64,000 nt of DNA from Benincasa hispida (GCF_009727055.1 NW_024064356.1:595924-659923), one strand, 5' to 3'; shown: positions 1 to 13,164, counted from the stretch's first letter. The notes: generated from the sequence alone by a model not told the origin. Translations and numbers: made by a program.

Positions 1-2345
1 CATTGATCTGTACGGGGATCTAAATGAGACAATAACGATGCATTCCATGTAATTTCTTTTTCCAACTTCTTAATTGCTCCCCAAATTTATCTAATTAAAA
101 TAACAATCAACAAATCATGTCGTAAATAAATCACCCATCAGGGGCTCAAGATATTTAATAATTGATGGAGAATTATATCCAACATATATTTCTAACCTCC
201 TTTGAGGACCCATCTTAGTGTGTTGTGGTGGAGCAATTGGAACATATACTGCACTTTAAAAAATTCTCAGATGGAAATATTTGACTCATGACCATAATCT
301 AATTGTAATAGTGAGTACTTATGATAAGCTATTGGCTTAATGTGTACAAGTGACGTTGCATGCAAAATAGCATGTCTCCATACAGATGAAGGAAGCTTAG
401 CTCTCATAAGTAATGGTCTTGCAATTAATTGCAAACGTTTTATAAATGATTATGCTAAACTATTTTGTGTATGAACATGAGCTACAGGATGTTCAACACT
501 TATCCCAATTGACATACAATAATTATCAAAAGCTTGGGATGTAAATTCACCAGATTATCAAGACGAATGGTCTTAATTGTATAATCAGGAAATTGTGTTA
601 TTAACTTAATTATTTGAGCAATTAATCTTGTAAATGCAAGATTTCGACTTCATAATAAGTACACATATGACCATTTGCTAGATGCATCTATTAATACTAT
701 AAAATATCTAAATGGTTCACTTGGTAGGTTAATGGGTCTATATATATCACCATGGATTCATTCTAAAAATGTTGGTGATTCAGTCCCCACTTTAGCTTAG
801 ATGGTCTAGTTATCAATTTTCCTTGAGAGCAAGCATCACTTGATAATTTATTAGATTGAAGAATCTTCTGTTCTTCAATGGGTATCTATTTGAATTCTCA
901 ATAATTCTCCCCATCATTATAGATCCCAGATGACCAAATTGGTCATGCCAAATTGTAAATATGTCTGGATTCATGAACTTCAGGTTCATTGTTGCACATG
1001 TTTCAATTACTCGTATATGAGTATAATACAATCCAGATGATAAAGCAGACAACTCTTCTAGTATATGTTTTTCATTTGAGACAGTGGATATGATATATAT
1101 ATATATATTCCACATTATTCTTACTATCAGTCTCAATATGATAATCATTGCAACGTATATCTTTAAAACTTAGAAGATTTCTCTTTGATTGACTAAAGAA
1201 CAATGCATTGCCAATTGTAAATTTTGTTCCTCTATGCAAAATAATATTTTTTTTCCAAAACCTTCGATCAAGTTTGCAGAATCTGATATTATATTTACTT
1301 TTGCTTTCAGCATTATCAATTTGGAAAAGTATTTTTTTTATTTGTAAGTATTGTGTGTGTAGTTGTACTATCTGCCAGACATAGATCTTCTTTGATCGTT
1401 TTTGAAACACCCAACAGAAGATGAAGTCCGCCATATCCAAATTTGTCATATCCTGGTAGCAAAATTTCTTCCACAATTTTCTCTTTCCTTACTTGATAGA
1501 GGTCAACTAAGTGTTTTGACGTACAACAAGTACGTGACCAATACCCAGTCATTCCGCATCGGAAGCATTAATTTTCAACACTTTTTGAACTCTTATCTTG
1601 TGGATGTTTTTCCTTTGTGATCATCATTTTGTGTGGTTCTTTTGAAATTTGAATGATTAAAATGGCCACCATGAAAATAATAATCATTTCTTCCTCTGTC
1701 ATGGTCACGACCTCGACCACGATAATTATTAAAATTCACAGCATTCACTTCAGGGAATGGTGACGTTCCGATTGGTCGAGATTCATGATTTTTCATCAAT
1801 AACTCATTATTTTGTTTGGCCACATGAAGACATCAAATTAATTCAGAATACTGTTTAAAACCTTTCTCTCGATATTGCTGCTGCAGGAGCATATTCGAGA
1901 CATGAAATGTAGAAAATGTCTTCTCTAATATATCGGAATCAGTAATTTTCTCTCCACATAATAACAATTTCAAATTGATTTTAAATAATGCGGAGTTATA
2001 ATCACTTACTGATTTGAAATCTTGTAACCTTAAGTACATATCTTTGGGAAGAATAATTATTTTTTTATGATCATACCTCTCTTTTAAATTTTATTCACAA
2101 GATACGGGGATCTTTTATTATATGATACTCCATTTTCAATCCCTCGTAGAGATAATGACGAAGGAAAATCATAGCTTTTGTTTTGTCCTAATTGGATGTC
2201 ATATTTCCTTCTTTAATAGTCTCCCCAAGATTCATAGCATCAACCATCAAGGTGGATTTCGGCATCAAATACCCATGACAAATAATTATTGTCGTTAATA
2301 TCAAGGGCGGAAACTTCTAATTTTGTAAGATTTGTCATGGTAATA
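1..2345 (-). pseudogene. Ty1/copia retrotransposon remnant (gag, protease, integrase)
   Basis: Degenerate copia polyprotein read on the minus strand, broken by stops and frameshifts. From high to low coordinate: a gag (UBN2-type) piece near 2039-1833 (LRLQDFKSVSDYNSALFKI), a gag tail with RG-rich repeats near 1823-1593 (PEVNAVN..NYRGRGRDHDRGR), a protease-like piece near 1480-1150 (LADSTTTHTI, then TKFTIGNALFFSQSKRNLLSFKDI), a GAG-pre-integrase piece near 990-890 (WHDQFGHLGSIMMGRIIENS), and an integrase core that continues to position 1. Reverse transcriptase and RNase H would lie outside the window. No LTR is recognised at the right end, so the element is truncated or its limit at about 2345 is only approximate. 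It cannot be functional as it stands. Confidence 0.85.
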
Positions 2346-2899
2346 CTATCATAAAATATTGTACGATTTGTCATGGCAGCACTATCGTACTTATGTTAAT
2401 TTCTAATAAATATTGAATATGTAAAATAACATTAAATTTATTAATTATAATGAAGAGGGAAAAATTGGCATACCTTTAGGATCTACCTTTAGCGGAAAAA
2501 ATGACAAGAGTTCGTGCTTATAATGCGTTGTGAAATTGAGGAGCACAATAGAAATACGGATATGGAGAAATATAATATAATAATATTTTATATAATAATA
2601 ATAAATAAATAAAACAACACAAAATAACTAAAATTGTAAACTTGGATAATATGTGAATTGAAGTGGAATTCTCACAATTTACCTATAATTTTAAGATACA
2701 TGGACAACATGAAGGGTATGATTTTGGAACATTAAGCAATTATTTATTATTATAATATTCATAATAAGAATCAAATAGATAAGTATGACTTTTTCTTTAT
2801 TAATATGAGTGAATTTTCAAAGTATTTATTTGATTTAAACTACCCTACTTCTTTTCATAATGATGATCTTGAAAATTAAATTTAAAAATTTAAAATTAA
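2346..2899. other. AT-rich spacer
   Basis: No gene or recognisable element is seen. The stretch is AT-rich with short A and T runs, and lies between the copia remnant and a MITE-like copy. Confidence 0.6.
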
Positions 2900-3198
2900 G
2901 ATCCCGTTTTTATAACCACTTTCTTTTTTTTTTTTCTATTTTTGAAAATTAAGTTTATTTCATTCTAGTTTCTTATAATGATTTACATATTTCTTAAATA
3001 TGATGGTTGAATTCTTAGCTAAATTTTAAAAACAATAACAAGCTTTTAAAAGCTACTTTTTTTGTCTTAAAATTTTGACTTGGTTTTTTAAACCATTAGT
3101 AAAAAAATAGATAACAAATAAGGAAATTTGGAGGTAGAAAGTAGTGTCTATAGACTTAATTAAAAAAAAAAAAACCAAATAATTACCAAATGGGACCT
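2900..3198. repeat. MITE-like element, family A, copy 1
   Basis: A non-coding element of about 300 bp with terminal inverted repeats of the type GGTCCCATTTGGTAATTATT (read inward from the right end). The left end (ATCCCGTTTTTATAACCACT) is decayed. The interior resembles the copies at 5176-5472, 61018-61280 and 61282-61567, including a shared segment ending in a 'tatagacttaatt' word before the right terminus. It has no coding capacity. Confidence 0.6.
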
Positions 3199-5074
3199 TA
3201 AATGCGAGGAGTAAAAATATAAATACTAGTAGAAGGAAAGTGTTATTATTAATATTAAAAAAAAAAAAAAAAAAAAAGTTAGTGGTTTAAACTCCCCAAA
3301 TTATGCGGGAAAAAATATTAAATTTTTATTAACTTATCCACGTTTTTTAAGTTTGCCATTGGCATAGTAGTGAATCAACCTTTCTTTGTACTGTAAAAAA
3401 ATTAATAAAACATAAAAAAGACAATACATTAAACTTTTATTAATGGGAAGATAATGTAAATTAACAAGAAAATTGACTCAGGTAAAAACTGAAAAATATT
3501 TATCTACTAATTCCTAGTTTTTTAGTGGGTTTTTTTTTTTAATAATTTTTTAAAAAATACATAGACATTATATAAATATTTTCTTCGAAAGTTTAATAAA
3601 AGGGAGATTTCGACATTTTTTGACATCATCATTTTAAACCTGAGGTAGAAAACAACATGAGAGTACGATGCAATGGTTGATATATTTTTTTTGTTATTTT
3701 ATTTTAATCCATAAATTTTCAATAACATTTAATTTGGGTCCACAAACTTTTTAAATATTTATTTATAATCTCTACCCTTTTAAGTTATTCAGATTTATTC
3801 TATTTTAGATTGATAATAGGACATTAAAGATGCAGATAGATATGTGGACATTTTATTTATTGGAGTCACATGAATTACAAAAACAGCATTGATCAACAAC
3901 CTCAAAGTCAAAAGATTTGATTCTATCACCTCACATACGTAATATATATATATATAGATTGGTGGCAAAATAATAAGAAAACAATTATTTTATTTTAAAT
4001 TTTAGAGATTAAAATTGACATTTAAAAATTTAGAAACTACAATGCTGAGATAGAATGAAGAACCATAATCGAAATTTATATAATATCTACATTTAGATTA
4101 ACACGACATTAAGTTACACTAAACACAATATTATTATACTATTCTTCTTTTTCTAAGTACAAATCTCGAACTTCTATGTGCAATANTATATATCTCGTAA
4201 CGAGTTGAGCTATACTTAACTTATTTTTTTCTTTTTTGAAGATACAAATGAAGCAAGTTAACTCCAACCACCAAAGAAGCTGAAAAGTCGCCCTTAGAAA
4301 TAGAAGGAGCAACCATGCTAGAAAGAATACTAACCAAAAAGTCTCACCATCTTCCACAAAAAAGGACGCACTCAAATCATTTAGAAAAAATCCTAACCTA
4401 GCACCAACTCAAGCAAGACATCTTGTAGAATCGAGTTAGCAATTACAAAAAGAGAACTTTACCAACCAAAATCGCATCTAAAACAAGAATATCATCTGCC
4501 ACAAAAAAAATCTAAAACATATCTACCATCTCTAAATTCGAGAGCTTAACTCACTTCACTAGTTTTTGGCGAGAGCATATAGAACTATATTCGAGTCAAT
4601 AACATATGATTATATCATTTTAATCCAAAGTATTGGGAGTGCAGTTTCCACACGAGGAAATTAAGGTAAGTTCTTGGGTATCTCATCGCATGAACCAAGC
4701 TAAACACCAATCAAATCAGAAAAGAAAGAAGAAGGGAAAAAAATTAAAAAAATAAAAATAAAAATGAAAAAGTGGGGTAAAGGATAGAGATGTGGAAGAT
4801 GAAGGCTCCACATAAATCTTATTTCTCATTAAATTCCTAAATTTTAAAATATATGGTTCAGAAATGTCAGGTAGATTTATGTAATGCATTGATTTAGAAA
4901 TATATATGACAGTAATAGGAGGTTGAGTAAATTTGTGGTGGTGGGGTTTTTTTTTTTTTTTTTTTTTTTGTGCAAGTTGATCTCTAATTTGATAATGATA
5001 TCGTGATTTTATGTTTTTTTTTTTTTTAAGATTTTTATATGCAAATTATATAATTCTTTCAAGGAAAAAAAAGT
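3199..5074. other. AT-rich spacer with homopolymers and one ambiguous base
   Basis: No gene is seen. The stretch contains long A runs near 3260 and a T run near 4946-4968. It also holds a single undetermined base (n) at 4186. The minus-strand ORF across 4139-4375 has no recognisable similarity and includes the n, so it is not called. Confidence 0.6.
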
Positions 5075-5155
5075 ACCAAGCTTAATACATAGATGACGTA
5101 AACGTGTTAGTGACCAAGAGATCGTGGTTCAAATCTCCGTATTTTTATTATACTA
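5075..5155 (+). repeat. tRNA-derived SINE-like fragment
   Basis: An internal pol III promoter-like arrangement is visible: a degenerate A-box region (agcttaatacatagatgac) followed about 35 bp later by a B-box (GTGGTTCAAATCTCC, about 5124-5138), then a T/A-rich tail. The same B-box logic appears in other fragments of this window. It is too decayed to fold as a tRNA. Confidence 0.4.
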
Positions 5156-5175
5156 AAAATTGTTATAAAATTTAA

Positions 5176-5472
5176 GGGATCCTATTTGGTAACCATTTCA
5201 TTTTTACTTTTTTATTTTTAAAAATTAAACTCATTTCCTTCCATTTCTTACAATAATTTGCATCTTTTTTCAATAAAATGGTTCAATTATTAGCCAAATC
5301 TCAAAAAAAAAATTAATAATAAAAGTTTTTTTTTTTAGTTTTCAAAATTTAGCTTTGGTTTTTAAATTGTCGATAAAAAGTAGATAATAAAAGAAGAAAT
5401 TTGAGAGTGAAAGTAGTATTTATAGACTTAATTTTCAAAAACAAAAAGCAAAATGATTACCAAATAGGACCT
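5176..5472. repeat. MITE-like element, family A, copy 2
   Basis: Begins GGATCCTATTTGGTAACCAT and ends with the inverted partner GATTACCAAATAGGACC. The interior matches the copy at 2900-3198 in the same orientation (thymine-rich left half; 'gagagtgaaagtagt..ttatagactt' in the right half). This is the best-preserved pair of termini in the family here. A partial relative follows at about 5620-5860. It has no ORF and is probably a non-autonomous DNA transposon. Confidence 0.7.
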
Positions 5473-6000
5473 AAAGTTTTAGGTTTGTGTCTTTTTAGTC
5501 TAAAATATTTAGAAATGTATGATAGATCAACGAAATTTTAGCTAATAGATTATCCTAAAATTTTAAAAATGTTCAACAAGTCTATAAAAAGTTTTAGGTC
5601 AATATATAAGTTATCTATTAAATGTAAATTTTATTTTTTTCCTTAAATATAAAATTCAAAATACAAATACAAGTTTTTAGAAACCATACTTCTTTTACTT
5701 CTAAAAAAATTTAGCTTTTATCTTTTTAAAATATTAGTAGAAAGTGGATAACAAAATATAAAAACTTATTAGATAAAAATAGTGTTTATAAACTTAATTT
5801 TTTTAAAATAAAAATAAATAAATAAACAAATAATAATAAGAAGTGGAGTTTAAGATTTTAGTTTTTGCATTCAACAATGAAAATATATGTCGACATATCA
5901 ACAAATATTAATGGAAAACACTCATACAAATAAAAAAGTTCTTCCAAAAAAAAATTAATTAACTCCAAATCTTTCAACCGATGTTTTCAAATATAGAAAA

Positions 6001-6056
6001 ATGAGCCAACTTATTTAGAAATAAAACAATGAGCCAACTTATTTAGAAATAAAACA
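6001..6056. repeat. Tandem duplication, 28 bp x 2
   Basis: The unit beginning ATGAGCCAACTTATTTAGAA is present twice in direct succession (6001-6028 and 6029-6056) with no visible mismatch. This is a recent local duplication or replication slippage in non-coding DNA. Confidence 0.9.
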
Positions 6057-6406
6057 GAATATCATTGTCTATAATAATAAATACTGATAGATGTCTATCA
6101 ATTAGACGGTGACATTTTACTATATTTAAAAATATTTTTAACAATTTTATCATTTAAAATAACTAACTTCGATCTTTTTTTAATAAATTAAAAATGTTAC
6201 ATCTTATGTCCACGTCGAACTCATATATATTTATAAAAATATGAACACAAAAATTTCAATATCATCATGTTTTGTAGACTCTAGAGTAGCTAGGGTAGTT
6301 GCAATAATTATGAATTGAAATGGATGTGAATTTGTATTGAAGGACATAAATATATATATATATATAAATGGACAAAAAAGCACATACTTTTTTCTTCTTT
6401 TTTGGT

Positions 6407-6429
6407 TAAAAAAAAAAAAAAAAAAAAAA

Positions 6430-6492
<63 letters not shown>
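6407..6492. repeat. Poly(A)/poly(T)/poly(A) low-complexity block
   Basis: About 24 A, then about 20 T, then about 40 A in a row. A perfect A/T homopolymer palindrome like this is either a hairpin-prone tract or an assembly join. The lengths are unlikely to be accurate. Confidence 0.85.
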
Positions 6493-6495
<3 letters not shown>

Positions 6496-6965
6496 TATTT
6501 CTTTTGATAAAGTATTGAAGGAAACTTTGGAAGTGAATAATAATTGACAGGATTAGGTGTTTATTCATATATAGAATCTGAACCACAAGATTACGTAAAT
6601 AAAATTGCCACGTTCAACGCATATCAAATATTATGCTCTAACCGTACTTGTTATAGTTCAATTCAATTCCTCTTTAATTTTTCTGTTTTAATAATATCAG
6701 ATTAGAATTGAACATCCAAATAAGGGTAATTTTAGACCTAAAAAGTATGATCGACATAAAATAAGTAGAGAAGCAATAAGGTTTGAGTAAAGATAGCACT
6801 CTAGGTTGGACCTAGATGAGAGAGTTAGTTCATGTCAAAGTTAAATTAACGTGCGCAGGTCACGTCTCAAAGCCTCACCCTAGGACTAAAATGGATTTAG
6901 GAGAAGATGTTTGGCCTCGGCCAAGCCTGAGGTTAACCTTAGCCAAACATAAAATAAGACACATC

Positions 6966-8690
6966 TGTAACGCCCCAAGCTTAAGATTCATACAAGGATT
7001 CGAAATAATCAAAATTTGACGCCTAATGGCCCTGATGTTCCCCTGCATCTCCTTGCGACATGACTACTGAAGGAATGGAATTCCTTTGCGGAAGTTCGTG
7101 AATGTCGTGCAATTGAAGTTCAATTTGAAAGACGTAAAATATAGAGAAATTACATACATTCAAAATGCAGAATAAGATAAACATTATAAAACCTATAAGC
7201 AATCATCTCTTGTTTATCTTTAGTGAGCTAGCAAGGAGGCCTTACCTACCATTAGAAGCTCCAATGATACGAGATTAACTGATTAATTAAACTCTTTAAT
7301 TAAATTAATCAACACTCATTAATTGTCGGCACTCCACTAAAGACCGATAGCTGCACTCTTCGCATTATAGATATATTTCTATGTCCATAGATATAACAAG
7401 TCAATAGTGAGTTGACCCTTCACGATTCGCTCATAACTATAGTTAGGTCAAATTATCGTTTTATCTTTGTAGTTACATATAATTCTTTAAGTACAACCAC
7501 TCACTCTAATGAATAATTAGTTATAGTCCAACTCTAAACTAGACTCCTCTCTGGCCAATGAGAGGGTGGGACACCTCATTATTCATACCCGGAATTAGCC
7601 CTTAAAGGGAGCAATTCATCTACTTACCCTTAAGACAGGAAAGAACGGATTTCATTTTGTGTAGTTGTGTTCCTAGCTCCTCACTCAGAAAAATTTCTAA
7701 AATGGTAGGCATATTGAGTCGATGAATCTGACCACTCTCATCTATACAAATCAAAAGACTGTCCTCATAAGTAGGAGTTCATAACTCATTCACAATTAAG
7801 GTTAAGTTACCTATGGCCATCCTAGTGAAGTCTCTTCAAGTAATGGCGTTATAAAGAGAGACTGGTCATTTCGTCGTCCGATTTTATACAAACTCTTTAT
7901 ATATGATACCCTCACTCGCATGTCTTCACATGAATGATCAAGACCAGATCATATGTAATACTTTACAACTATTATAACAATTACAAAGTAGGTCGTATCC
8001 TTAATGTCACCAAGATGAGGTATCCAACCTTATCCATATACTACAGACCATTCAGGTTATTACTTAAATATGATCCACTTGTATGTCAACTACATGCATG
8101 TTTAAGTTAAATTAAATAACCTTGGATCATAGTTTATTGGATTGGGTTAATGCTGACTAAATGTCGAAAAAAATAACACTTTATTTTATCAAATAAATAA
8201 TTTGTGTACAAATAATTTACAAACTACGAATCACGATATTTAGGGCATCAACCCCAACAGCTACGTCATCCTTATTTGTCTTGAATGATTTTAAAAGTGA
8301 AAGTTGTCCCCACAAACCAACACTAGTTCTTTCAGCATGTTTTGTCTTCACTCACAAGCATCTAGTTAAATTCCTAGAAGACCACCCAATAGAGGATTGC
8401 TCCAAGCTAAAGACACTTAACTTTGGAGTTCCTATAATTGAGTCATTCAAAAAAAAGGTGCACTTTGTTGGTATAGGTAGTGACTTTCAATTTTTTTTAA
8501 GTCTTTCATGTCCTCAGGATTCCTCTCATTCGGATGTGATCTCGGTTCATTCATCTCTCCCTCCTAAACCCGAGTTGTTACATGCTCAGACAAACCATAG
8601 TTGGGAGACATTCCACTCTGATACCATCTGTAAGTCTGAATCCCAGGATTTGAAATCCGGATTCAACATCTAAAGTCTTTCATGTTCATT
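6966..8690 (-). mobile_element. Ty3/gypsy-like LTR retrotransposon remnant, interrupted by a solo LTR
   Basis: The left end starts TGTAACGCCCCAAGC, a start that I associate with chromovirus-type gypsy LTRs read antisense. A minus-strand primer-binding site (TGGTATCAGAG, complementary to the initiator tRNA-Met 3' end) is seen as its reverse complement near 8612-8622. It is followed by TGTAAGTC, apparently the start of the other LTR. The intervening sequence is LTR or leader DNA that lacks any gag-pol. A 1.2-kb solo LTR (7068-8259) splits it. The open frame 8281-8673 lies inside this repeat and is not a host gene. Confidence 0.55.
7068..8259 (-). mobile_element. Solo LTR, copia type (TGTTGGG family)
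   Basis: On the plus strand it runs from TGAAGGAATGG to the end ATCAACCCCAACA; read on the minus strand it has the usual TG..CA ends (TGTTGGGGTTGATG...TTCCTTCA). It is flanked by ACTAC on the left and GCTAC on the right, a 5-bp target duplication with one mismatch. The interior shares the leader-like block (clock-like series 'agctccaatgatacgagatt', 'actctttaat', 'attccactaaagac') with the LTRs at 24206-26134, 48791-51036 and 52492-56814. No internal coding domain is present, so it is best read as a solo LTR. Confidence 0.75.
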
Positions 8691-8699
8691 TTTCGTCTT

Positions 8700-8798
8700 T
8701 TTTTAATTGAGTACAATAGGAAAAAAGGGGATTTGAACCACAACCCTCTGGGTTATGAACACATTCATATGTCAATTGAGTTATGCTCGTTCTAGCAT
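8700..8798 (-). repeat. tRNA-derived SINE-like element
   Basis: Read on the minus strand: an A-box-like word (GCATAACTCAATTGACATAT) near 8785-8765, about 40 bp further a B-box (GTGGTTCAAATCC) near 8745-8732, then a T-rich/ACTCAATT tail. The layout is that of a tRNA-derived SINE head. The D-loop and acceptor stem are not intact, so it is not a tRNA gene. Confidence 0.5.
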
Positions 8799-8799
8799 T

Positions 8800-9155
8800 C
8801 ATTTTACTTTTGGTTTTTGTTCTTTTTTTAATTCAAATATTCATTTTGGTATTTGTACTTTCAACTTTGGTTCAATTTTGTTCACGTATTTCTCGAAAGT
8901 GGCTTTTGTGGTCCCTTCATTTTTATTTTTATTTCATTTTTAAGGGACTACAATGGTCACTTTTAAAAGTATATTGACCAAAATGAACTAAAGTCGAAAG
9001 TACAAGGACTTAAGAAGAACATTTTAAAAGTATAGATTCTAAAATAAATTAAAACCAAAAGTATAAAATATGGGGATCAAAATAAACTTTTGAAGGTAAT
9101 TAAGAAAACTAAAATGAACCAAAATAAAATTACAGGAACCGAAGTAGTATTCAAG
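8800..9155. repeat. Foldback (hairpin) MITE-like element, family B
   Basis: Left arm (cattttacttttggtttttg, then words such as 'tactttcaactttggttc') and right arm ('gaactaaagtcgaaagtaca', 'aaaccaaaagtataaaat') are imperfect inverted repeats around a centre near 8945. The same layout recurs at 36511-36769, with the shared central word ATGGTCACTTTT. It is non-coding. Confidence 0.6.
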
Positions 9156-11744
9156 CTAAAAAATTAAAGATGTGTTACCCATTTTAGCTGTGCTTAGACT
9201 AAGTTTGAAATTTATACGAGAAGTTTAAGGCTTGTTTGATAAAAAAATTTGAAAACAAAAGATTTAATGAAAATAGAGTTGTATTTCATGTTTTTAGATA
9301 TGTGTATAGTGGCAGATTCAAAAACGGAATTCTAATTTAAACAATTATTTTAAATTTGTTTAATACTTTATTTATAAATCATAAAACTAGGTCTAGGTAC
9401 CCACTGGATATTAGTTAACAATAAATTATTATTAGTTTATTTATGAACATGTTTTATGTCGAAACAATTTGTATAATTTTTATTTTGTAATATTATATAA
9501 TTATAATGCATTACATATTACATTTTCTTAAACGAATATAGTTTATAACATGACATCATGTATTTTTAAATATTTTTATTTTTATTTAATATAACTACTT
9601 TTAAAAATATGAAATTCAAAATTTATATACGATGAAAATATAAAAATGTTGTTTTCAGAATTTGTACTATTTAGAACACAGAATCTGAAAACAGTTTCAA
9701 GAAACAAATCCAGTTGTCTCTCACACATATTTGCCAGTAAATCTGAAAAACATAAAAGAGAACCTTGATTGTCAACTAAACATGCTTTTATTGATTATTA
9801 TTTCGTGCAATACAATATCGTTGAGATAATTTTTTTAAAAAAAGATTATCTAACAAAATATTACTAGCATAATTATATGTATGCTATCATGGGCATGTAG
9901 TTCTAGTTTAGATGTCTAATCCTTTCTTTAATTAGAAGTTTCAATATTGACTTAAATGCTAATTTTTTTCTCTTTTTTTGTGTTTTTTTTCTTGGAATTT
10001 ATTATTCTATAGACATATCTATAAGAATTGAATTGACAATTTACATTAATATTTATATTTAAATTTTAGCCTAGTTAGATAACTCCTTTTTGTTTTTAAA
10101 ATTAAGTTGAACTCTACTTTCATCAATAGTATTCTTGTTTTATTAACTTTTTACAAATATTTCTCAAATCAAATCAAAATTTGAAAACCTACAAAAAAAA
10201 AAAAAATTACAAACTTGATTTATTTTTATAATTTGATTTAGAATTCAAATATTTTCCAACTTAATAACCAAAAACACCCTGGGAAACAAGCATCTTTTTC
10301 GGAAACAAAAAATAAAAAATAAAATGGTTATCAAATACAATCTTATTTAGTCATTGTATTTGTTCATAATTTTTAACTAATTCATTATTTAATCTATCAC
10401 TTCTCGTTCCTCATTTTCAGGTTGAGAGTACATACTTTATACCAATTGAGATAGATTTACGTTACTATCTTTATTACTTGGTCATCAATCCATTATTTAA
10501 TTTAACACGTAAAAAGAAAACAAAGAAAAACCTATTCTTCTTCTTTAAGAAGTAACTATAATGTTAGAAAAGGTTCAATTTACATTATTTTCAATTTAAA
10601 ATAACATATAAAAAGGAAAATGTTGCTCTTTTTTCTTCTAAATAAGCCAAATATAACCCTAAATATATAATTTCATGTGATTTAAATGATGAAATTAGTA
10701 AAGGTGATTGATTTACTATTTTTAAAGATTTATTATTAGGGTGTAATGTGGGAGTGAGTGAATTTGATTGGGCAAGTGTAGGGTTGATTTCCATATGGTT
10801 GTCATTTTTTGTTTTATTAGACTTTTAAATATTCTACATTTTTTTTGGTCAAAGAAAATAACAATATCACACCATAAAACAACAAAAGTATCTAAATCAA
10901 TCAACTTTCATATCACCACTTTGTTCTTCATTCATTCAACACTATGGTTAATTTTTCCATTGAATGAGAATTTTTTGTACCTAAATATATATTACATAAT
11001 GTTTAGTGTTATCTTCCTTTCAAATTTGTAATAATTTAATTTTTGAATTTGTAATAATTTAATTTTTTATCTAAATATATAACTTTTTTCTTAAAAAAGA
11101 TAATATTATGTAACCATTTTTGTTTCATGTACTTTTAAATTTGTGACCAATGCATCTTTTATCAAGAAATTTTTTTATTAAATTTGCTGAAGTAATTATG
11201 TTGAATGATAAACTAACTAGAAACTAAATGTTTTTATAAATTAAAAGACTAAAATTTTAATTTATATATCATCCATTAATCTCAACTTTTCTTATCATAT
11301 ATCAAATGATAAATGAGAATCTATTTTCTTGTCTAGCAGCATATTTCTTCTTTTTTAAAAAAAAAAAAATTAATTTATGCTCATAAGTTAGATAGGTATC
11401 AATTAGATATGGTCTTAAAAAATGGTTAAGAGGTCAAGGTTTAATCCATTGTAGTCATCTACCTAGGAATTAATTTCCTACGAGTTTTTTTTATACTCAA
11501 ACGCATTGTACGATCAGGTGGGTTGTCGCGTAAAATTAGTTGAGTCGTGCATAAGTTAGTCCAGACACTCATGGATATAAAAATAATTTTTAAATTACCA
11601 AAGTGAGCTTAGCTCAACGGTAATTGATATAACTTTTCTTAAATTGATACCATTATTAGTTTAGTTTAAGGTTTTAATTGACACAACCCTCAAATTAATT
11701 TAGAAGAATAAATGAAATATTTTCTCTATCACTTATTTAGGAAA
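9156..11744. other. AT-rich spacer with decayed repeat fragments
   Basis: No gene is supported. The stretch is AT-rich with many short homopolymers. A tRNA-like A-box word (gagcttagctcaacggtaat, near 11607) suggests a SINE remnant. Several short open frames (10591-11031) have low-complexity translations and are not called. Confidence 0.55.
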
Positions 11745-11748
11745 AGAA

Positions 11749-12292
11749 TACAATTTAGGTCCCTAGGTTTTAGGTCTCATTTGCATTTAGTTCCTAAGTT
11801 TCAAAATGTTACAATTTTAGTCCTTAAGTTTTGAGTTTTGTTTAATTTCTAATCAATCCCTAACTTTCAAAATGTTACAATTTTACCTTTCACGTTTGCG
11901 TTTTGTTTCAATTTGATCCCTAAATTTCAATATTTACACTTTTAATCTTAATTTTTCACTAAAATACCAATTTTAAGTCTTGACGTTAATCTTTATTAAT
12001 TAATTCAAAATAATTATGAAGTAAAATTTTTAAAAATTTAATTTTAATAGTGATGAAAAAAGTGAAACTTAACTAATCATAATTCTTTTAAAATAACTAA
12101 TAGATATTACCAATAAGATGAAAATTGAGTATTTAGTGAAAAATTGGTATTTCAAAATGTAAATCTTTAAATTTAATAACCAAATTGAAAACAAAACTCA
12201 AATCTCAATAGTGAAATTATAATATTTTAAAATTTAAGTACTAATTTAAAGTCAAAATCAAAATTTAAAGGACTAAATTAAGTATAGCATTT
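11749..12292. repeat. Foldback MITE-like element
   Basis: The left part carries repeated 'ggtccctaggttttaggtct' and 'tttcaaaatgttacaatttt' words. The right part carries the inverted partners ('aaaatttaagtactaattt', 'aaaggactaaatt'). Overall this is an imperfect inverted repeat of about 540 bp without coding capacity. Confidence 0.45.
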
Positions 12293-13164
12293 TCAAACTA
12301 GAAAACAAATGGAAACGAAACCAAAAATTTAAGACTTAAAAAAAGTATTTTTTTTCCATTTATTTATTTATTTTGAGATTAGCCCTCTAAGAAAAGTACA
12401 CAAATTAAATGGCCATTAAGTACGCAATTTCATAATTGAACACACTGTTTTGCTGGAGAAGGATAAAACAATTTCATAAATAGGATCATTATTATTATTT
12501 TAAATAGTAAGATTGTTAAAAATATTTTAAAATACAGTAAATATCATTGTGTATGAGTAATAACCATAATTTACGATAACATTTTTTTTTAATTCATAAA
12601 TAAATTAATTTATTTTTCTATATTTAAAAAGAACTCTTCATCTAACTAATATAAAGGGAAAAAAAAGACATAAATATTCTAACTTAACATATAGGAAAAA
12701 AAAGATATAAATATTCCAACTTCAATTCAGATGGAATTTATAAAAACACACTTGTCCTTCATGTGTTAGAGTACTACGATAAAGTATCGATTTTTTACTT
12801 TTGACTTAATTTTTTATCATAAGAATTAAATCCATTACAAATTTTAAATTAAAGTTGATAGATCAGATAATCTTATATGTACTAAAGTTGAAAGTTAAAA
12901 TTCTTCGACTTAAAGTACTAAACAAAAGTCTTTAAAAAAAATTTGCTGAAAATAAATCGAACTAGAGATTGTTTTTATTATTTGCAAATATGACATAATT
13001 TTAAGCCTAAAAACAGATTAAGAGTAAACCAAATAAAAAGTTTAAAAAGTCACATCTATTTCAATAGACTTCCATAGTGATACACTAATAATAAAAATCA
13101 TATGTTAGTAATATACATGGTTAAAAAGAGAATTATTTAAAAATATTAAATATATTACAAAAAT

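Noticed and set aside
6308..6586. 92-codon frame with long Phe and Lys runs
   Set aside because: It is a translation of the poly(A)/poly(T) block.
8281..8673. 130-codon plus-strand frame
   Set aside because: It lies wholly inside LTR/leader sequence of the gypsy remnant and covers the reverse complement of its primer-binding site; no protein family is recognised.
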